From NCBI GenBank assembly GCA_009703925.1, contig WLFD01000005.1, positions 1-38,206 on the forward strand: a stretch of 38,206 nucleotides of DNA, written 5' to 3'. The DNA comes from Actinomycetota bacterium (GTDB taxonomy: Bacteria; Actinomycetota; Acidimicrobiia; Acidimicrobiales; Acidimicrobilacustridaceae). The translations under genes were made by a program, and so were the position numbers. The notes under the pieces were generated by a model that did no database searches, was not told where the DNA came from, and saw only the letters and a list, made by a program, of their open reading frames with translations. Below, in pieces: positions 7,017-16,021 of the stretch; within the stretch, counting starts at the first letter, position 1, and each line of letters begins with the position of its first letter.

Positions 7017-8576
7017 TCAGCCTCCGTGTCCGGGAATGGCCGAAAGCACGTTGGCGACGGCGCCATCCGTGACCCGGAAGATCAGGTTCGGGAACACACC
7101 CAGGACCAAGATGAGAACAAGCATCGGGGTCCAGGCGACCCATTCGGTGAAGCTCACGTCGTGGATGTGCGGATCGTCCTCGAACTCCGCCTTCGGGACA
7201 CCGAATGCGACCCGCTGGTAGAGCCACAGAAGGTACGCCGCGGCGAGAACGGTGCCGATCGCAGCGACCACCATGAGCACACGGAAGAAGGCCACGTTCA
7301 GATCGCCACCCGGGTTGTAGGCGGAGAGGATCGCCGGGAACTCGCCCCAGAAACCGGCCAGACCCGGAAGACCGAGCGACGCCATCACGGAGAAGCCGAG
7401 GATCCAGCCCATGTGCGGCATCTGCTTGAGCATGCCGCCGAGACGGGCTATGTCCAGCGTGTGGAAACGGTCCTTGGTCGAACCGGCGATGAAGAAGAGC
7501 ATGCCGGTGATGAGACCATGCGCAACCATGCCGAACACCGCGGCATTGAGACCGAAATCGGTGAGGGTAGCGATGCCGAGCATCACGAATCCCATGTGCG
7601 AGACCGAGGAGAAGGCGATGAGTCGCTTCATGTCGGTCTGGGCCAGACAGCAGAGTGCTCCGTAGATGATTCCGACGACCGCGAGCACACCGATGAACGG
7701 CGCCCAGGTCTCGGCCGCTTCCGGAAGGATCGGGATCGCGATACGGATGAAGCCATAGGTGCCGAGCTTCAGGAGTACGGCGGCAAGGATGACCGAGCCG
7801 ACGGTCGGGGCCTGGGTGTGAGCATCCGGCAACCATGTGTGGAACGGGAACATCGGGACCTTGATGCCGAAGCCCATGAACATGCCACCGAAGATCCAGA
7901 GGGCGGCGCCGGCGGAGATGCCGGTGGCCAACTCGGGAAGAAGTCGCATGTCGAACGTGTGCATCATCGTGCCGTCGACGTTGATCTGATCGGAGAGGAA
8001 GTAGAGCGTCATGAAACTGACGATCATCAACGCCGAGCCGAACAGTGTGTAGAGGAAGAACTTCAGGGACGCGTACTGACGCTTCTCCCCGCCCCAGACG
8101 CCGATCATGAAGTACATCGGGAGGAGCACAACTTCGAAGAAGACGAAGAACAGGATGAGATCCTGGGCGACGAATGATCCCATCATGCCGGTCTGCAGGA
8201 TGAGGATGAGGATGAGGAACGCCTTGGGATTACGGGGTTCCGGGAAGTGGTTCCACGAATAGATGATGCACAACGGGACCACGAGGATCGTGAGGGCGAT
8301 GAGCGGCAGCGAGATGCCGTCCATGCCGACGATGTAGCGGCTGTTGATGATCGGGATCCACGACTTGTCCACGACGAACTGCATCGTGCCGGTCGCGTCG
8401 TAGTCGAAATTGGCAAACAACAAGATGCCAACGAACGCAACGACGAGGCTCGTGCCAAGTGCAACCGTCTTGTGGAACTGTTCGCGTGCTTTTGGCACGA
8501 CGAACATGACGAGGGCGCCCATGAGGGGCAGGAAGACGGCGAGGCTCAAGCCCCAGCTGTTCAGAAAGTCTTTCAT
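7017..8576 (-). CDS. nuoM: NADH-quinone oxidoreductase subunit M, 11-subunit set
   Basis: A 519-residue antiporter-like pumping subunit. The key charged residues are present: Glu148 in FFEVVLLPMYF, Lys239 in GIKVPMFPFHTWLPDAHTQ, and Lys270 in LLKLGTYGF. These correspond to the TM5 Glu and the TM7/TM8 Lys of the channel in characterised NuoM proteins. The first helix starts almost at the N-terminus (MKDFLNSWGLSLAVFLPLMG). It lies 18 bp after nuoL and 4 bp before the proposed nuoN start. Confidence 0.96.
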   Translation of the reverse strand: MKDFLNSWGLSLAVFLPLMGALVMFVVPKAREQFHKTVALGTSLVVAFVGILLFANFDYDATGTMQFVVDKSWIPIINSRYIVGMDGISLPLIALTILVVPLCIIYSWNHFPEPRNPKAFLILILILQTGMMGSFVAQDLILFFVFFEVVLLPMYFMIGVWGGEKRQYASLKFFLYTLFGSALMIVSFMTLYFLSDQINVDGTMMHTFDMRLLPELATGISAGAALWIFGGMFMGFGIKVPMFPFHTWLPDAHTQAPTVGSVILAAVLLKLGTYGFIRIAIPILPEAAETWAPFIGVLAVVGIIYGALCCLAQTDMKRLIAFSSVSHMGFVMLGIATLTDFGLNAAVFGMVAHGLITGMLFFIAGSTKDRFHTLDIARLGGMLKQMPHMGWILGFSVMASLGLPGLAGFWGEFPAILSAYNPGGDLNVAFFRVLMVVAAIGTVLAAAYLLWLYQRVAFGVPKAEFEDDPHIHDVSFTEWVAWTPMLVLILVLGVFPNLIFRVTDGAVANVLSAIPGHGG

Positions 8577-8594
8577 CGGGTTGGTCCTGAGCTC

Positions 8595-10862
8595 CTAGAT
8601 GACGAACACGAAGACGCCGGCAAGAACGACTGCACCGGCGAAGAGGATTGAGGCGTACTGCTGAACCTTGCCTGTCTGGATCCGACGAAGGAACTGACCA
8701 GCGCCTTCGGAAACGGATCCAGATCCGTTCACTGCACCATCGACGACAAGTTGATCGATGTCTTTGTATACAAAACCGGCGGAAACTCTGGCGACAGTGC
8801 CGACACCGTTCACCACACCATCGAGCACATTCTGGTTGACCCAGTTCGATGCACGAGCCAGCGGTCCCTTCGTCGCCCCCGCGATGCCATCGGTGTAGAT
8901 GGTGTCGAGGTAGTACTTGTTCTCGAGGAACCCGTAGCCGGCGCGGGCGAGTCCGCTCCTGCCGGTGAGGCCGTGAGGCCCGCGGTTCTTCGCGTAGTAC
9001 TGGTAGACGAGGAAGAAGCCGGCGGCGGCGAGTACCGTCGAGGCGATTGCGAGCCACGGCGTGAATTCGGCGTGCTGCAACGGCGGGAAGGCGAACGTCG
9101 GTTCGACATAGTGCTCGAAACGGGTGGTGAATCCACCCGGGAGTTTCAGACCGAAGAAATTGGTCGGGAAGTTCGTGAATCCGAGGAACACGGCGCAAGC
9201 GGCGAGGATGATGAGCGGGACCGTGATCACCTTGGGCGATTCATGCGGCTTGGCATGGCCCCGGTAGTTGCCCCAGAAGGTCATCCAGTAGGCGCGGCCC
9301 ATGTAGGCGGCGGTCATGAACGCGGTGATCAGGCCGAACACGAGCATCAACGTGTACGCGCTTTCCTGCCCGCTGGACGCACCGGCCAGGATCTCGTCCT
9401 TCGACCAGAAACCTGCGAGCGGGAAGATGCCGGCCAGCGCGAGTGTGGCGGCAAGGAAGGTTGCGTGCGTGATCGGCATCTTCTTGCGAAGGCCACCCAT
9501 CTCGCGCATGTCGAAGGTGTGATGGCAGGCGTGACTCACCGAACCGGCACCGAGGAACAGGCAGGCCTTGAAGAACGCGTGTGTGAAGAGATGGAAGACA
9601 CCTGCAGTCCAGGCGCCGACACCGAGGGCCATGACCATGTATCCGAGCTGGGAGATCGTCGAATAGGCGAGCACCTTCTTCAGGTCGGTCTGCACGAAGG
9701 CAAGGAGACCGCCGATGATGGTTGTGAAGCCACCGATGAACGCCACGTAATGCAACGAGCTCGAACCGATACCCAGACCGGCGAAGAAGACTCCGTAGAG
9801 ACGGGCGATGAGGTACACGCCGGCGACAACCATCGTCGCCGCATGGATCAGCGCCGAGACGGGCGTCGGTCCGGCCATCGCATCGGGCAACCAGGTGTGC
9901 AACGGGAACTGGCCCGATTTCGAGGTGACACCACCGAAGAGACACAAACCACCCACAAGGAGCAACGTCGTGTTGGCCGCACCCGAGAGCGCGTATTCGT
10001 TGATGTGGAGCACATTGAAGCTGTTTGCACCGGCAGCGAAGAACGTGATCGCCACGCCGATGATCAGACCCATGTCACCGACACGGTTCGTGAGGAACGC
10101 CTTGAGGGCGGCGTCGGAGTTCTTCTTCTCCTCCCACCAGTGCCCGATGAGACCGAACGAACAGACGCCGACCAACTCCCAGCCCACCAACATCTGCAGG
10201 GTGTTTGAGCTCATGACGTAGAAGAGCATCGACGCCGTGAAGAGCGAGAGGAACGCGTAGTAGTGGGTGTAGCGGATGTCGCCGCGCAGATACTCGGTCG
10301 AGTAGATGTGTACGAGCAGCGAGATGATGCAGACGGTTATGAGCATCATCGCCGTCAGACCGTCGACGAGGGTTCCCGCTTCGAACGAGATGCCACCCAT
10401 CTGGAACCAGGTGACTGTCCGGACAACAGGCGGGACCGATCCGTGTTCACCGGATCCGTGCTCTTCGGATGCCGTCGCTCCGGCCGCGCTCTCCGCACCG
10501 GTCGATGCAAGTTCCAGGGCGATGGGCGTGACTGTCGGGGTTCCGGATGCGGTGGCGGCAGTCTCACCCGAATCATGGGTCGCTGCATTCGCTTCGGCTT
10601 CGACGTCCTCTGCGTTCTGCGGGGTGAGGCCGTTGGCCTTCACGATGTCCTGCGCGAGCTTCTCGCCGGTCGGCGGGTTGTTGACGCGGTTGATCCACTG
10701 CCCGGCGACTACGACCGAGAACAGGAGGCACAACGAGACGGCGGCGATTCCGATACCGGCGGTGGCCCGGGTACCGGCACGCTTGCCGAAGAAAAGGATG
10801 ATGAGGAACGACAACGCCATGATGGCGGGGACGATCCAGACCTTGTCGAGGAGTTCAGGCAT
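8595..10862 (-). CDS. nuoL: NADH-quinone oxidoreductase subunit L, 11-subunit set, with large loop insertion
   Basis: Distal pumping subunit with the long lateral helix. The hallmark LPDAMAGPTPVSALIHAATM is present, as are VGWELVGVCSFGLIG with the TM5 Glu and a C-terminal helix region. At 755 residues it is 100 or more longer than usual. Residues about 59-148 form a low-complexity Ala/Glu/Ser/Thr loop between the second and third helices, probably on the outer side. Near the C-terminus, VLDGVVNGVG and VVDGAVNGSG look like a duplicated segment where most NuoL proteins have one. ATG at 10862 is preferred; a GTG one codon upstream is possible. The Shine-Dalgarno is weak. Confidence 0.94.
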   Translation of the reverse strand: MPELLDKVWIVPAIMALSFLIILFFGKRAGTRATAGIGIAAVSLCLLFSVVVAGQWINRVNNPPTGEKLAQDIVKANGLTPQNAEDVEAEANAATHDSGETAATASGTPTVTPIALELASTGAESAAGATASEEHGSGEHGSVPPVVRTVTWFQMGGISFEAGTLVDGLTAMMLITVCIISLLVHIYSTEYLRGDIRYTHYYAFLSLFTASMLFYVMSSNTLQMLVGWELVGVCSFGLIGHWWEEKKNSDAALKAFLTNRVGDMGLIIGVAITFFAAGANSFNVLHINEYALSGAANTTLLLVGGLCLFGGVTSKSGQFPLHTWLPDAMAGPTPVSALIHAATMVVAGVYLIARLYGVFFAGLGIGSSSLHYVAFIGGFTTIIGGLLAFVQTDLKKVLAYSTISQLGYMVMALGVGAWTAGVFHLFTHAFFKACLFLGAGSVSHACHHTFDMREMGGLRKKMPITHATFLAATLALAGIFPLAGFWSKDEILAGASSGQESAYTLMLVFGLITAFMTAAYMGRAYWMTFWGNYRGHAKPHESPKVITVPLIILAACAVFLGFTNFPTNFFGLKLPGGFTTRFEHYVEPTFAFPPLQHAEFTPWLAIASTVLAAAGFFLVYQYYAKNRGPHGLTGRSGLARAGYGFLENKYYLDTIYTDGIAGATKGPLARASNWVNQNVLDGVVNGVGTVARVSAGFVYKDIDQLVVDGAVNGSGSVSEGAGQFLRRIQTGKVQQYASILFAGAVVLAGVFVFVI

Positions 10863-10873
10863 CACGGCGCGAA

Positions 10874-11188
10874 TCAGCCCTTCAGCAGATCGACATCATT
10901 GACGTCGATGCTTTGGCGGTTGCGGTAGATCAACAACACGATCGCCAGACCAACGCCAACCTCTGCGGCTGCGATGGCGATGACGAACAAGGCGAAGACC
11001 TGCCCGGACATGTTGGACACATCGTTGGCGTGCCACATGGCACCGAACGCAACGAGGTTGATATTGCATGCATTGAGGATCAGTTCGATCGACATGAGCA
11101 CAAGCACCGCGTTCTTGCGGGCGAGCACGCCATAGATGCCGATGCAGAAAAGGATTGCGCCGAGGAAGAGGAATTGGTTGACGAGCAT
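10874..11188 (-). CDS. nuoK: NADH-quinone oxidoreductase subunit K, 11-subunit set
   Basis: A 104-residue, three-helix membrane subunit. Helix 2 carries the conserved Glu in [14 protein letters not shown], and helix 3 the second Glu in [19 protein letters not shown], both part of the proton path. The ATG overlaps the nuoJ stop by one base (TGATG). The hydrophilic C-terminus [16 protein letters not shown] is typical. Confidence 0.96.
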   Translation of the reverse strand: MLVNQFLFLGAILFCIGIYGVLARKNAVLVLMSIELILNACNINLVAFGAMWHANDVSNMSGQVFALFVIAIAAAEVGVGLAIVLLIYRNRQSIDVNDVDLLKG

Positions 11189-11697
11189 CAGTCGCGCCTA
11201 GCCAGAACGATGGCGCCGATGAGCGCAGCCAACAGGAGTACCGAAATCACTTCGAACGGAAGCAGATACGTGGAGAAGATCGAATCGCTGACCTGGGCTG
11301 TGCGCTGGACGAGCAGATCGCCGAATTCCCGATCACCGAAGCCGTCCCAGAGCGAATAACCGAGCAGACCGAGCATCGCCACGCCGATGACACCGGCACC
11401 GATCTTCGGGATCTTCCCGTTGTCGAGATCCTCGTCGGTTCCGGTCTTTGCCCGGGTGAGCATGATTCCGAAGAGGAACAGCACGATGATCGCCCCGAGG
11501 TACACGAGGACCTGGGTGACGGCAACGAATTCGGCGGCGAGCAGGATGTACTGGGCGGCGACACCGGCAAGAACGACCACGAGCCACAGGGCCGCGTGCA
11601 TGAGGTTCTTGCACGTGACGACGCGGATCGCGCCGAACACGATGAGTGCGGCAATCACATAGAACGCGATGTTCTGGGCAACGAGGAGAGCAAGCAT
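11188..11697 (-). CDS. nuoJ: NADH-quinone oxidoreductase subunit J, 11-subunit set
   Basis: A 169-residue membrane subunit with about five helices. [20 protein letters not shown] in helix 3 is the conserved NuoJ segment with the pi-bulge Tyr/Gly region. The frame is open upstream, but ATG at 11697 is chosen because it overlaps the nuoI stop by one base (TGATG), the junction type used throughout this array. It ends in the TGATG overlap with nuoK. Confidence 0.95.
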   Translation of the reverse strand: MLALLVAQNIAFYVIAALIVFGAIRVVTCKNLMHAALWLVVVLAGVAAQYILLAAEFVAVTQVLVYLGAIIVLFLFGIMLTRAKTGTDEDLDNGKIPKIGAGVIGVAMLGLLGYSLWDGFGDREFGDLLVQRTAQVSDSIFSTYLLPFEVISVLLLAALIGAIVLARRD

Positions 11698-12200
11698 CAG
11701 TCCCGGGGCACCTTCTTGACCTTGGCTTCCGATCCGGCTTCGTAGGCTTCGAAGTCCGGGACCGTTTCCATCCACTGTGCCAGACGGCTCTTGTCGTGGA
11801 GGAGATCCGCTATGCGCACCTCGGAGTACTCATGTTCCGGGCTCCAGAAAAGCGCATCGAACGGGCACACTTCGACACAGATCCCGCAATACATGCAGAG
11901 CGAGTAATCGATGTCGAATCGGTCGAGTTCGTTCTTCTGTCGCGGCTTGCCGCCTTCGCGGCGCGGCGGGGCCACGTACTTGTGGGCTTCGATGAAGATG
12001 CACCAGTCGGGGCACTCACGGGCGCACAGCATGCACGAGGTGCAGTTCTCTTCCTTGAGCGAGATGACACCGCGGGCGCGGGCCGTGGGCATCTCGCGCT
12101 CGTGCGGGTACTGGATGGTCTGCGGGCCCGATTTGAGCGTCTTGACCATTTCGCCGAATGTGACACCGAGACCCTTGATGAGACCTGGGACCTGAGGCAT
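11697..12200 (-). CDS. nuoI: NADH-quinone oxidoreductase subunit I, 11-subunit set
   Basis: A 167-residue protein binding two [4Fe-4S] clusters (N6a, N6b). The motifs are C53-x2-C56-x2-C59-x3-C63P and C102-x2-C105-x2-C108-x3-C112P. It normally passes electrons from NuoG to NuoB. This set has no NuoG, so NuoI may be the entry point for electrons, as proposed for ferredoxin-using 11-subunit enzymes (inference). The ATG overlaps the nuoH stop by one base (TAATG). Confidence 0.96.
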   Translation of the reverse strand: MPQVPGLIKGLGVTFGEMVKTLKSGPQTIQYPHEREMPTARARGVISLKEENCTSCMLCARECPDWCIFIEAHKYVAPPRREGGKPRQKNELDRFDIDYSLCMYCGICVEVCPFDALFWSPEHEYSEVRIADLLHDKSRLAQWMETVPDFEAYEAGSEAKVKKVPRD

Positions 12201-13237
12201 TAGAGCACCACCTTTAGGACGGCCGTGGCCACGATGTTCAACAGGGCGAGCGGGATCAGGAACTTCCAGGCGAAGCTCTGGAGTTGATCCTCGCGGAATC
12301 GCGGGTAGGTGAATCGCACCCAGAAGATGATGAATGCGACAGCCATCACCTTGGCGAAGAGGACCGCCGGGCCGAGAATGTAATACCAGTCACTGTCGAC
12401 CGGAAGCCACGGAACGGCCCAACCGCCGAGGAACAGCACGGCGGCGATTCCGGCGAACACGAAAGCGGTCGCGAACTCGGCGAGGAAGAAGATGAGGAAA
12501 CGGAAGCCCGTGTACTCCACCTGATAACCGCTGACGATTTCGGACTCGGCCACGGGCATATCGAACGGCGGCTGGGTGAGTTCGGCCTGCACCGCTGCGA
12601 TGAAGATGAAGAAACCGATGAACTGCGTCAGGATGAACGGGTTCCCGATGGCGTCGAGTCCGAAGACTGCGCCATCGTTCTGGGAGATGACGATGCCGTT
12701 GAGGCTCATCGTCCCGGCCTGGATGACGACACCGACGACGGCGAGAACCATCGGGAGCTCGTAGGCGATCAGCTGCCCGGCGGCACGCAAGGCCCCCATG
12801 AGCGAGTACTTGTTGTTGGAGGACCAACCGGCCATCAGCACGCCGATGACCGAGAGTGACGAAATGGCCAAGACGTAGAAGACGCCGACATCGAGGTTCT
12901 CGACCACGAGATGCAGCGAGGAGGGCAGCGCCACGTAGAGCAGGAGTGTCGATGCGAGCACGACGAGCGGCGCGGCCTTGAACACCCAGAGATCGGCCCC
13001 GTTCGGAGCGATGTCCTCTTTCTGGAGGAACTTCACACCGTCGGCGAGCAACTGGAGGGTGCCTCGGGGTCCGGCTTCCTGAGGGCCGAGACGACTCTGC
13101 ATCCAGCTCATGATCTTGAAGAGGAAGACCATGCCGAGGATGAGCGCGGTCGTGGGAACCACGGCGCCGATGACGAGCACCTTGATGACTGTCGACAGCC
13201 AATAAGGCGGCGAGAACGCAGCAAGAAGAAGGGTCAT
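12200..13237 (-). CDS. nuoH: NADH-quinone oxidoreductase subunit H, 11-subunit set
   Basis: A 345-residue, eight-helix membrane subunit lining the quinone tunnel and anchoring the peripheral arm. Conserved features are QSRLGPQEAGPRG and LQLLADGVKF after helix 1, and PPFDMPVAESEIVSGYQVEY in the acidic loop. The ATG overlaps the nuoD stop by 4 bp (ATGA). The direct nuoD-nuoH junction shows that nuoE, F and G are absent without any residual sequence between them. Confidence 0.96.
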   Translation of the reverse strand: MTLLLAAFSPPYWLSTVIKVLVIGAVVPTTALILGMVFLFKIMSWMQSRLGPQEAGPRGTLQLLADGVKFLQKEDIAPNGADLWVFKAAPLVVLASTLLLYVALPSSLHLVVENLDVGVFYVLAISSLSVIGVLMAGWSSNNKYSLMGALRAAGQLIAYELPMVLAVVGVVIQAGTMSLNGIVISQNDGAVFGLDAIGNPFILTQFIGFFIFIAAVQAELTQPPFDMPVAESEIVSGYQVEYTGFRFLIFFLAEFATAFVFAGIAAVLFLGGWAVPWLPVDSDWYYILGPAVLFAKVMAVAFIIFWVRFTYPRFREDQLQSFAWKFLIPLALLNIVATAVLKVVL

Positions 13238-14409
13238 CGGTCGATGTCACCAAGGATGAAGTAGAGGCTTCCGAGGATCGAGATGAGGTCGGGCACGTAT
13301 GCGCCCCGCGCCACCCACGGAAGAATCGAGATGTTGTTGAACGATGCCGAGCGGATCTTGACGCGGAACGGCACGAGGTCGCCCTTGGACACGATGTAAT
13401 AGCCCATCTCGCCGAGGGGATTCTCGGTTGCGACGTAGGCCTCGCCTTCCGGAACCTTGATGATGCGCGGGACCTTGGCCATGACGGGACCGGCGGGTAT
13501 CGTCGTCAGCAGTTGCTTCACGATCTTCGCGGCCTCGCGGGTCTCCTGGAGACGGACCCACGTGCGGGCGAACGCGTCGCCGTCGGGATGGGTCCAGACC
13601 TTCCAGTCGGCCTGGTCGTAGACGAGGCCGGGAGGACAACTGTCGCGGCGGAGATCCCAGTCGACGCCCGAGGCGCGGAGGTTGGCGCCGGAAAGCCCAT
13701 AGGACAACGCGATATCCGCAGGGATGACCCCGATGCCGCGGGTGCGCGACTGGAAGATCTCGTTGCCGACAAGGAGGTCTTCCATCTCGTCACAGAAGGC
13801 GAGGAGCTTGTCCATCGCCACCAGCGAATCGGAGATCCAACCCTTCGGCAGATCGTCCTTGAGTCCGCCGATGCGGTCGAAGTTCGGATGGAAACGGCCA
13901 CCCGTCGCCGCTTCGATCTGGTTGAGAACGAATTCGCGGTCGCGGAATGCGTAGAAACCGGCGGTCATGCCGCCGAGCTGGAGCCCGAAGTCTCCGAGGA
14001 ACAGGGAGATGTTGGCCACGCGGGACATCTCGAAAAGGATCGTGCGGATCCATTGGGCGCGGGGCGGTGCTTCCACTCCCATGAGCTTTTCGGCCGCAAG
14101 GATGAACGGAACCTCGTTGGCGAAGCTGCCGAGCCAGTCGATCCGGTTGATCAACGCGTTGATCTGCGGATAGGAACGGACTTCGACGATCTTCTCGTAG
14201 CCGCGGTGCATGTAGCCGCAGATCGGCTCGGCCGAGATGACCTGTTCACCGTCGAGTTTGGCCACGATGCGCAGCGTGCCGTGGGTCGCCGGATGCTGCG
14301 GACCCATGTTGAGGGTCATGCCCTCGGATTCGAAATCGATGTTGACCCGGTTGTCTGTCGCCTCGGCGACAAGCGAGGAAATGTCGTCGCGATCACTCAC
14401 TGCGGTCAT
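13234..14409 (-). CDS. nuoD: NADH-quinone oxidoreductase subunit D, 11-subunit set, Trp at the quinone-site Tyr
   Basis: A 391-residue NuoD (49-kDa homologue) that forms the quinone pocket with NuoB. GPQHPATHG (36-44) carries the quinone-site His43. GYMHRGYEK (65-73) carries Arg69, equivalent to bovine Arg85, the NDUFAF7 methylation site. NRIDW (88-92) aligns with bovine DRLDY, so Trp92 replaces the conserved quinone-contacting Tyr (bovine Tyr108). The other NuoD in this window has Tyr there but Thr at the Arg position. It overlaps nuoC and nuoH by 4 bp each. Confidence 0.96.
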   Translation of the reverse strand: MTAVSDRDDISSLVAEATDNRVNIDFESEGMTLNMGPQHPATHGTLRIVAKLDGEQVISAEPICGYMHRGYEKIVEVRSYPQINALINRIDWLGSFANEVPFILAAEKLMGVEAPPRAQWIRTILFEMSRVANISLFLGDFGLQLGGMTAGFYAFRDREFVLNQIEAATGGRFHPNFDRIGGLKDDLPKGWISDSLVAMDKLLAFCDEMEDLLVGNEIFQSRTRGIGVIPADIALSYGLSGANLRASGVDWDLRRDSCPPGLVYDQADWKVWTHPDGDAFARTWVRLQETREAAKIVKQLLTTIPAGPVMAKVPRIIKVPEGEAYVATENPLGEMGYYIVSKGDLVPFRVKIRSASFNNISILPWVARGAYVPDLISILGSLYFILGDIDR

Positions 14410-15107
14410 TCGCTCTCCCCCTCTTCATCGTCGGTGGCACCACCGGGCATCGGTTCGACATCGACGATGCCGGGCCACGGGCGCACGCGCCGGGCCAGGA
14501 GCGGGAAATCCTTGCGCATCGGATGACCCTGGAAGTCGGTGGGCAGATACATGTTGATCATGTTGGGATGGCCGGCGAACGAGATGCCGAACATCTCCCG
14601 GACCTCGCGCTCGTGCCAGTTCGAACCTGCGTAGACCGAGGTCCAGGTGGGAGCCGAGAGGTCGTCGTCGGGCACGTCGGTCTTGAAATGGATTCCCATG
14701 CCGTCGGCGAGGGAATAGAGACGGGCGATGATCTGGAAACGGGTTTCGCCGCCGGCGTACCCGTGCGTCATCGGACCGGCATCTTTGGCCGGTGTGCCGG
14801 AAACGATCAGGTCTTCCTGGGCGTCCATGTCGCGGCCGAATGGCGACGGGAGCCAGTCGATGGCCGAGACGTAATCGAAGAAGACATAGCCCATCGCTTT
14901 GGCGGTCTCGGCGGTCTCGCGCCAGACCGAGCGGTCGACGCGGATCCAGAGATCGTCACCGGCGCGGATGTGCGAACCGAGGACGCCATCGCCGAGGCGG
15001 GCGGTGAATTCGGCAAGCAGGGCTTCGCGTCGTTCGTCGACGACGGGCGCTTCGGCCTCGGCGGCAGTTGCGGTTTCGGTGGTGTCAGCCGATGACAATC
15101 GGATCAC
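14406..15107 (-). CDS. nuoC: NADH-quinone oxidoreductase subunit C, 11-subunit set
   Basis: A 30-kDa-type subunit of the peripheral arm. The conserved C-terminal block reads [18 protein letters not shown], then [15 protein letters not shown]. At 233 residues it carries an acidic, Ala-rich N-terminus of about 25 residues and an acidic tail (DDEEGESE). GTG at 15107 overlaps nuoB by 23 bp, but its GGAAGG abuts the start. TTG at 15098, with the same GGAAGG 9 nt away, is an alternative. Confidence 0.94.
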   Translation of the reverse strand: MIRLSSADTTETATAAEAEAPVVDERREALLAEFTARLGDGVLGSHIRAGDDLWIRVDRSVWRETAETAKAMGYVFFDYVSAIDWLPSPFGRDMDAQEDLIVSGTPAKDAGPMTHGYAGGETRFQIIARLYSLADGMGIHFKTDVPDDDLSAPTWTSVYAGSNWHEREVREMFGISFAGHPNMINMYLPTDFQGHPMRKDFPLLARRVRPWPGIVDVEPMPGGATDDEEGESE

Positions 15108-15585
15108 CCTTCCAACGCTCGGCCATGTCCTCGTGGGCGATTCGCTCCTGGAGGAGGATGATGCCCTCGAGCAGGGCTTCGGGCCGGGGCGGACAACCCG
15201 GGACGTAGACGTCGACGGGAATCAACTGATCCACGCCCTTGGTGACCGAGTAGCTGTCCCAGTAGGGACCGCCGCAGTTCGCACACGAACCCATCGAGAT
15301 CACGTACTTGGGATCGGGCATCTGCTCGTAGAGACGCACGACGGCCGGAGCGAGCTTGTCGGTCACGGTGCCGGCGATGACCACGAGGTCGGCCTGACGG
15401 GGACTGGCCGGGAACGGGATGACACCGAGGCGCATGACGTCGTAGCGCGGGGACGCGAAAGCCGCTCCCATCTCGATGGCACAGCAGGCGAGGCCCCACT
15501 GGTAGGCCCAGATCGAATACTTGCGGGAGATGTTGAGCAGCTTGGCCAGCGGCTTCGGCAGTTTTCCACTCTCGACTAGGCCCAT
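15085..15585 (-). CDS. nuoB: NADH-quinone oxidoreductase subunit B, 11-subunit set
   Basis: A 166-residue subunit holding cluster N2, the last relay before quinone. Ligands are the tandem Cys34-Cys35 in [13 protein letters not shown], Cys101 in [10 protein letters not shown], and Cys131 in [11 protein letters not shown]. The sequence differs strongly from the actinobacterial-type NuoB at 30687-31289, so it is not a recent duplicate. ATG at 15585 is chosen because GAAGG lies 7 nt upstream; it overlaps nuoA by 10 bp. The longer upstream frame lies over nuoA. Confidence 0.96.
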   Translation of the reverse strand: MGLVESGKLPKPLAKLLNISRKYSIWAYQWGLACCAIEMGAAFASPRYDVMRLGVIPFPASPRQADLVVIAGTVTDKLAPAVVRLYEQMPDPKYVISMGSCANCGGPYWDSYSVTKGVDQLIPVDVYVPGCPPRPEALLEGIILLQERIAHEDMAERWKGDPIVIG

Positions 15586-15950
15586 TGGAGCACCTTCTTT
15601 CGCCAGGCGTAGAGAAGGCCGAGTGCGAGAATCCCCACGAAAAGGAGCATCTCCACAAGACCGAAAACCCCGTAGGACTCGAGCTGGGTGGCCCACGGGA
15701 AGATGAAGACCGCTTCGACGTCGAACATCACGAAGAGCAGCGCATAGATGTAATACCGGATCTGGCTCTGCGACCAGCCGCTGCCGACGGGATCGACACC
15801 GGACTCGTACACGAGGTACTTCTGTTCCTGCGGACGCACCGGACGGAAGATCTTGCCTATGCCGAGGAGACCCGCGCCCAGACCCACGCCGACTCCGGCG
15901 AAGATGGCAACGGTCAGGTACTGCCGTACGAAATCGGAGTACTCAGACAT
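15576..15950 (-). CDS. nuoA: NADH-quinone oxidoreductase subunit A, 11-subunit set
   Basis: A 124-residue, three-helix membrane subunit. The characteristic sequence is [11 protein letters not shown], then [23 protein letters not shown] with the conserved Asp/Glu pair. The Cys usually found at YECG is Ser here (YESG), whereas the other NuoA has YECG. First gene of the 11-subunit set; its ATG lies 71 bp after the nuoN stop of the 14-subunit operon and has only a weak AGG ribosome site. Confidence 0.95.
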   Translation of the reverse strand: MSEYSDFVRQYLTVAIFAGVGVGLGAGLLGIGKIFRPVRPQEQKYLVYESGVDPVGSGWSQSQIRYYIYALLFVMFDVEAVFIFPWATQLESYGVFGLVEMLLFVGILALGLLYAWRKKVLQWA

Positions 15951-16021
15951 CGGTTGATGAGCCTAGTTTCGGGCCGTACACGGCATGAAATCCTTGGGGA
16001 TGCGGGAGGGGCTGGCGGGAA
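15951..16021 (-). other. 71-bp junction between the two complex I gene sets
   Basis: This is by far the largest gap inside the 25 nuo genes. It contains the inverted repeat GCCGT-AC-ACGGC (15973-15984). No T-rich terminator and no convincing -35/-10 pair is visible, so read-through from the upstream operon is likely, but an internal promoter cannot be excluded. Confidence 0.5.

Noticed and set aside
12200-14409. Decayed nuoE, F or G between nuoD and nuoH of the left set
   Set aside because: nuoD and nuoH overlap by 4 bp; there is no intervening DNA in which remnants could lie.
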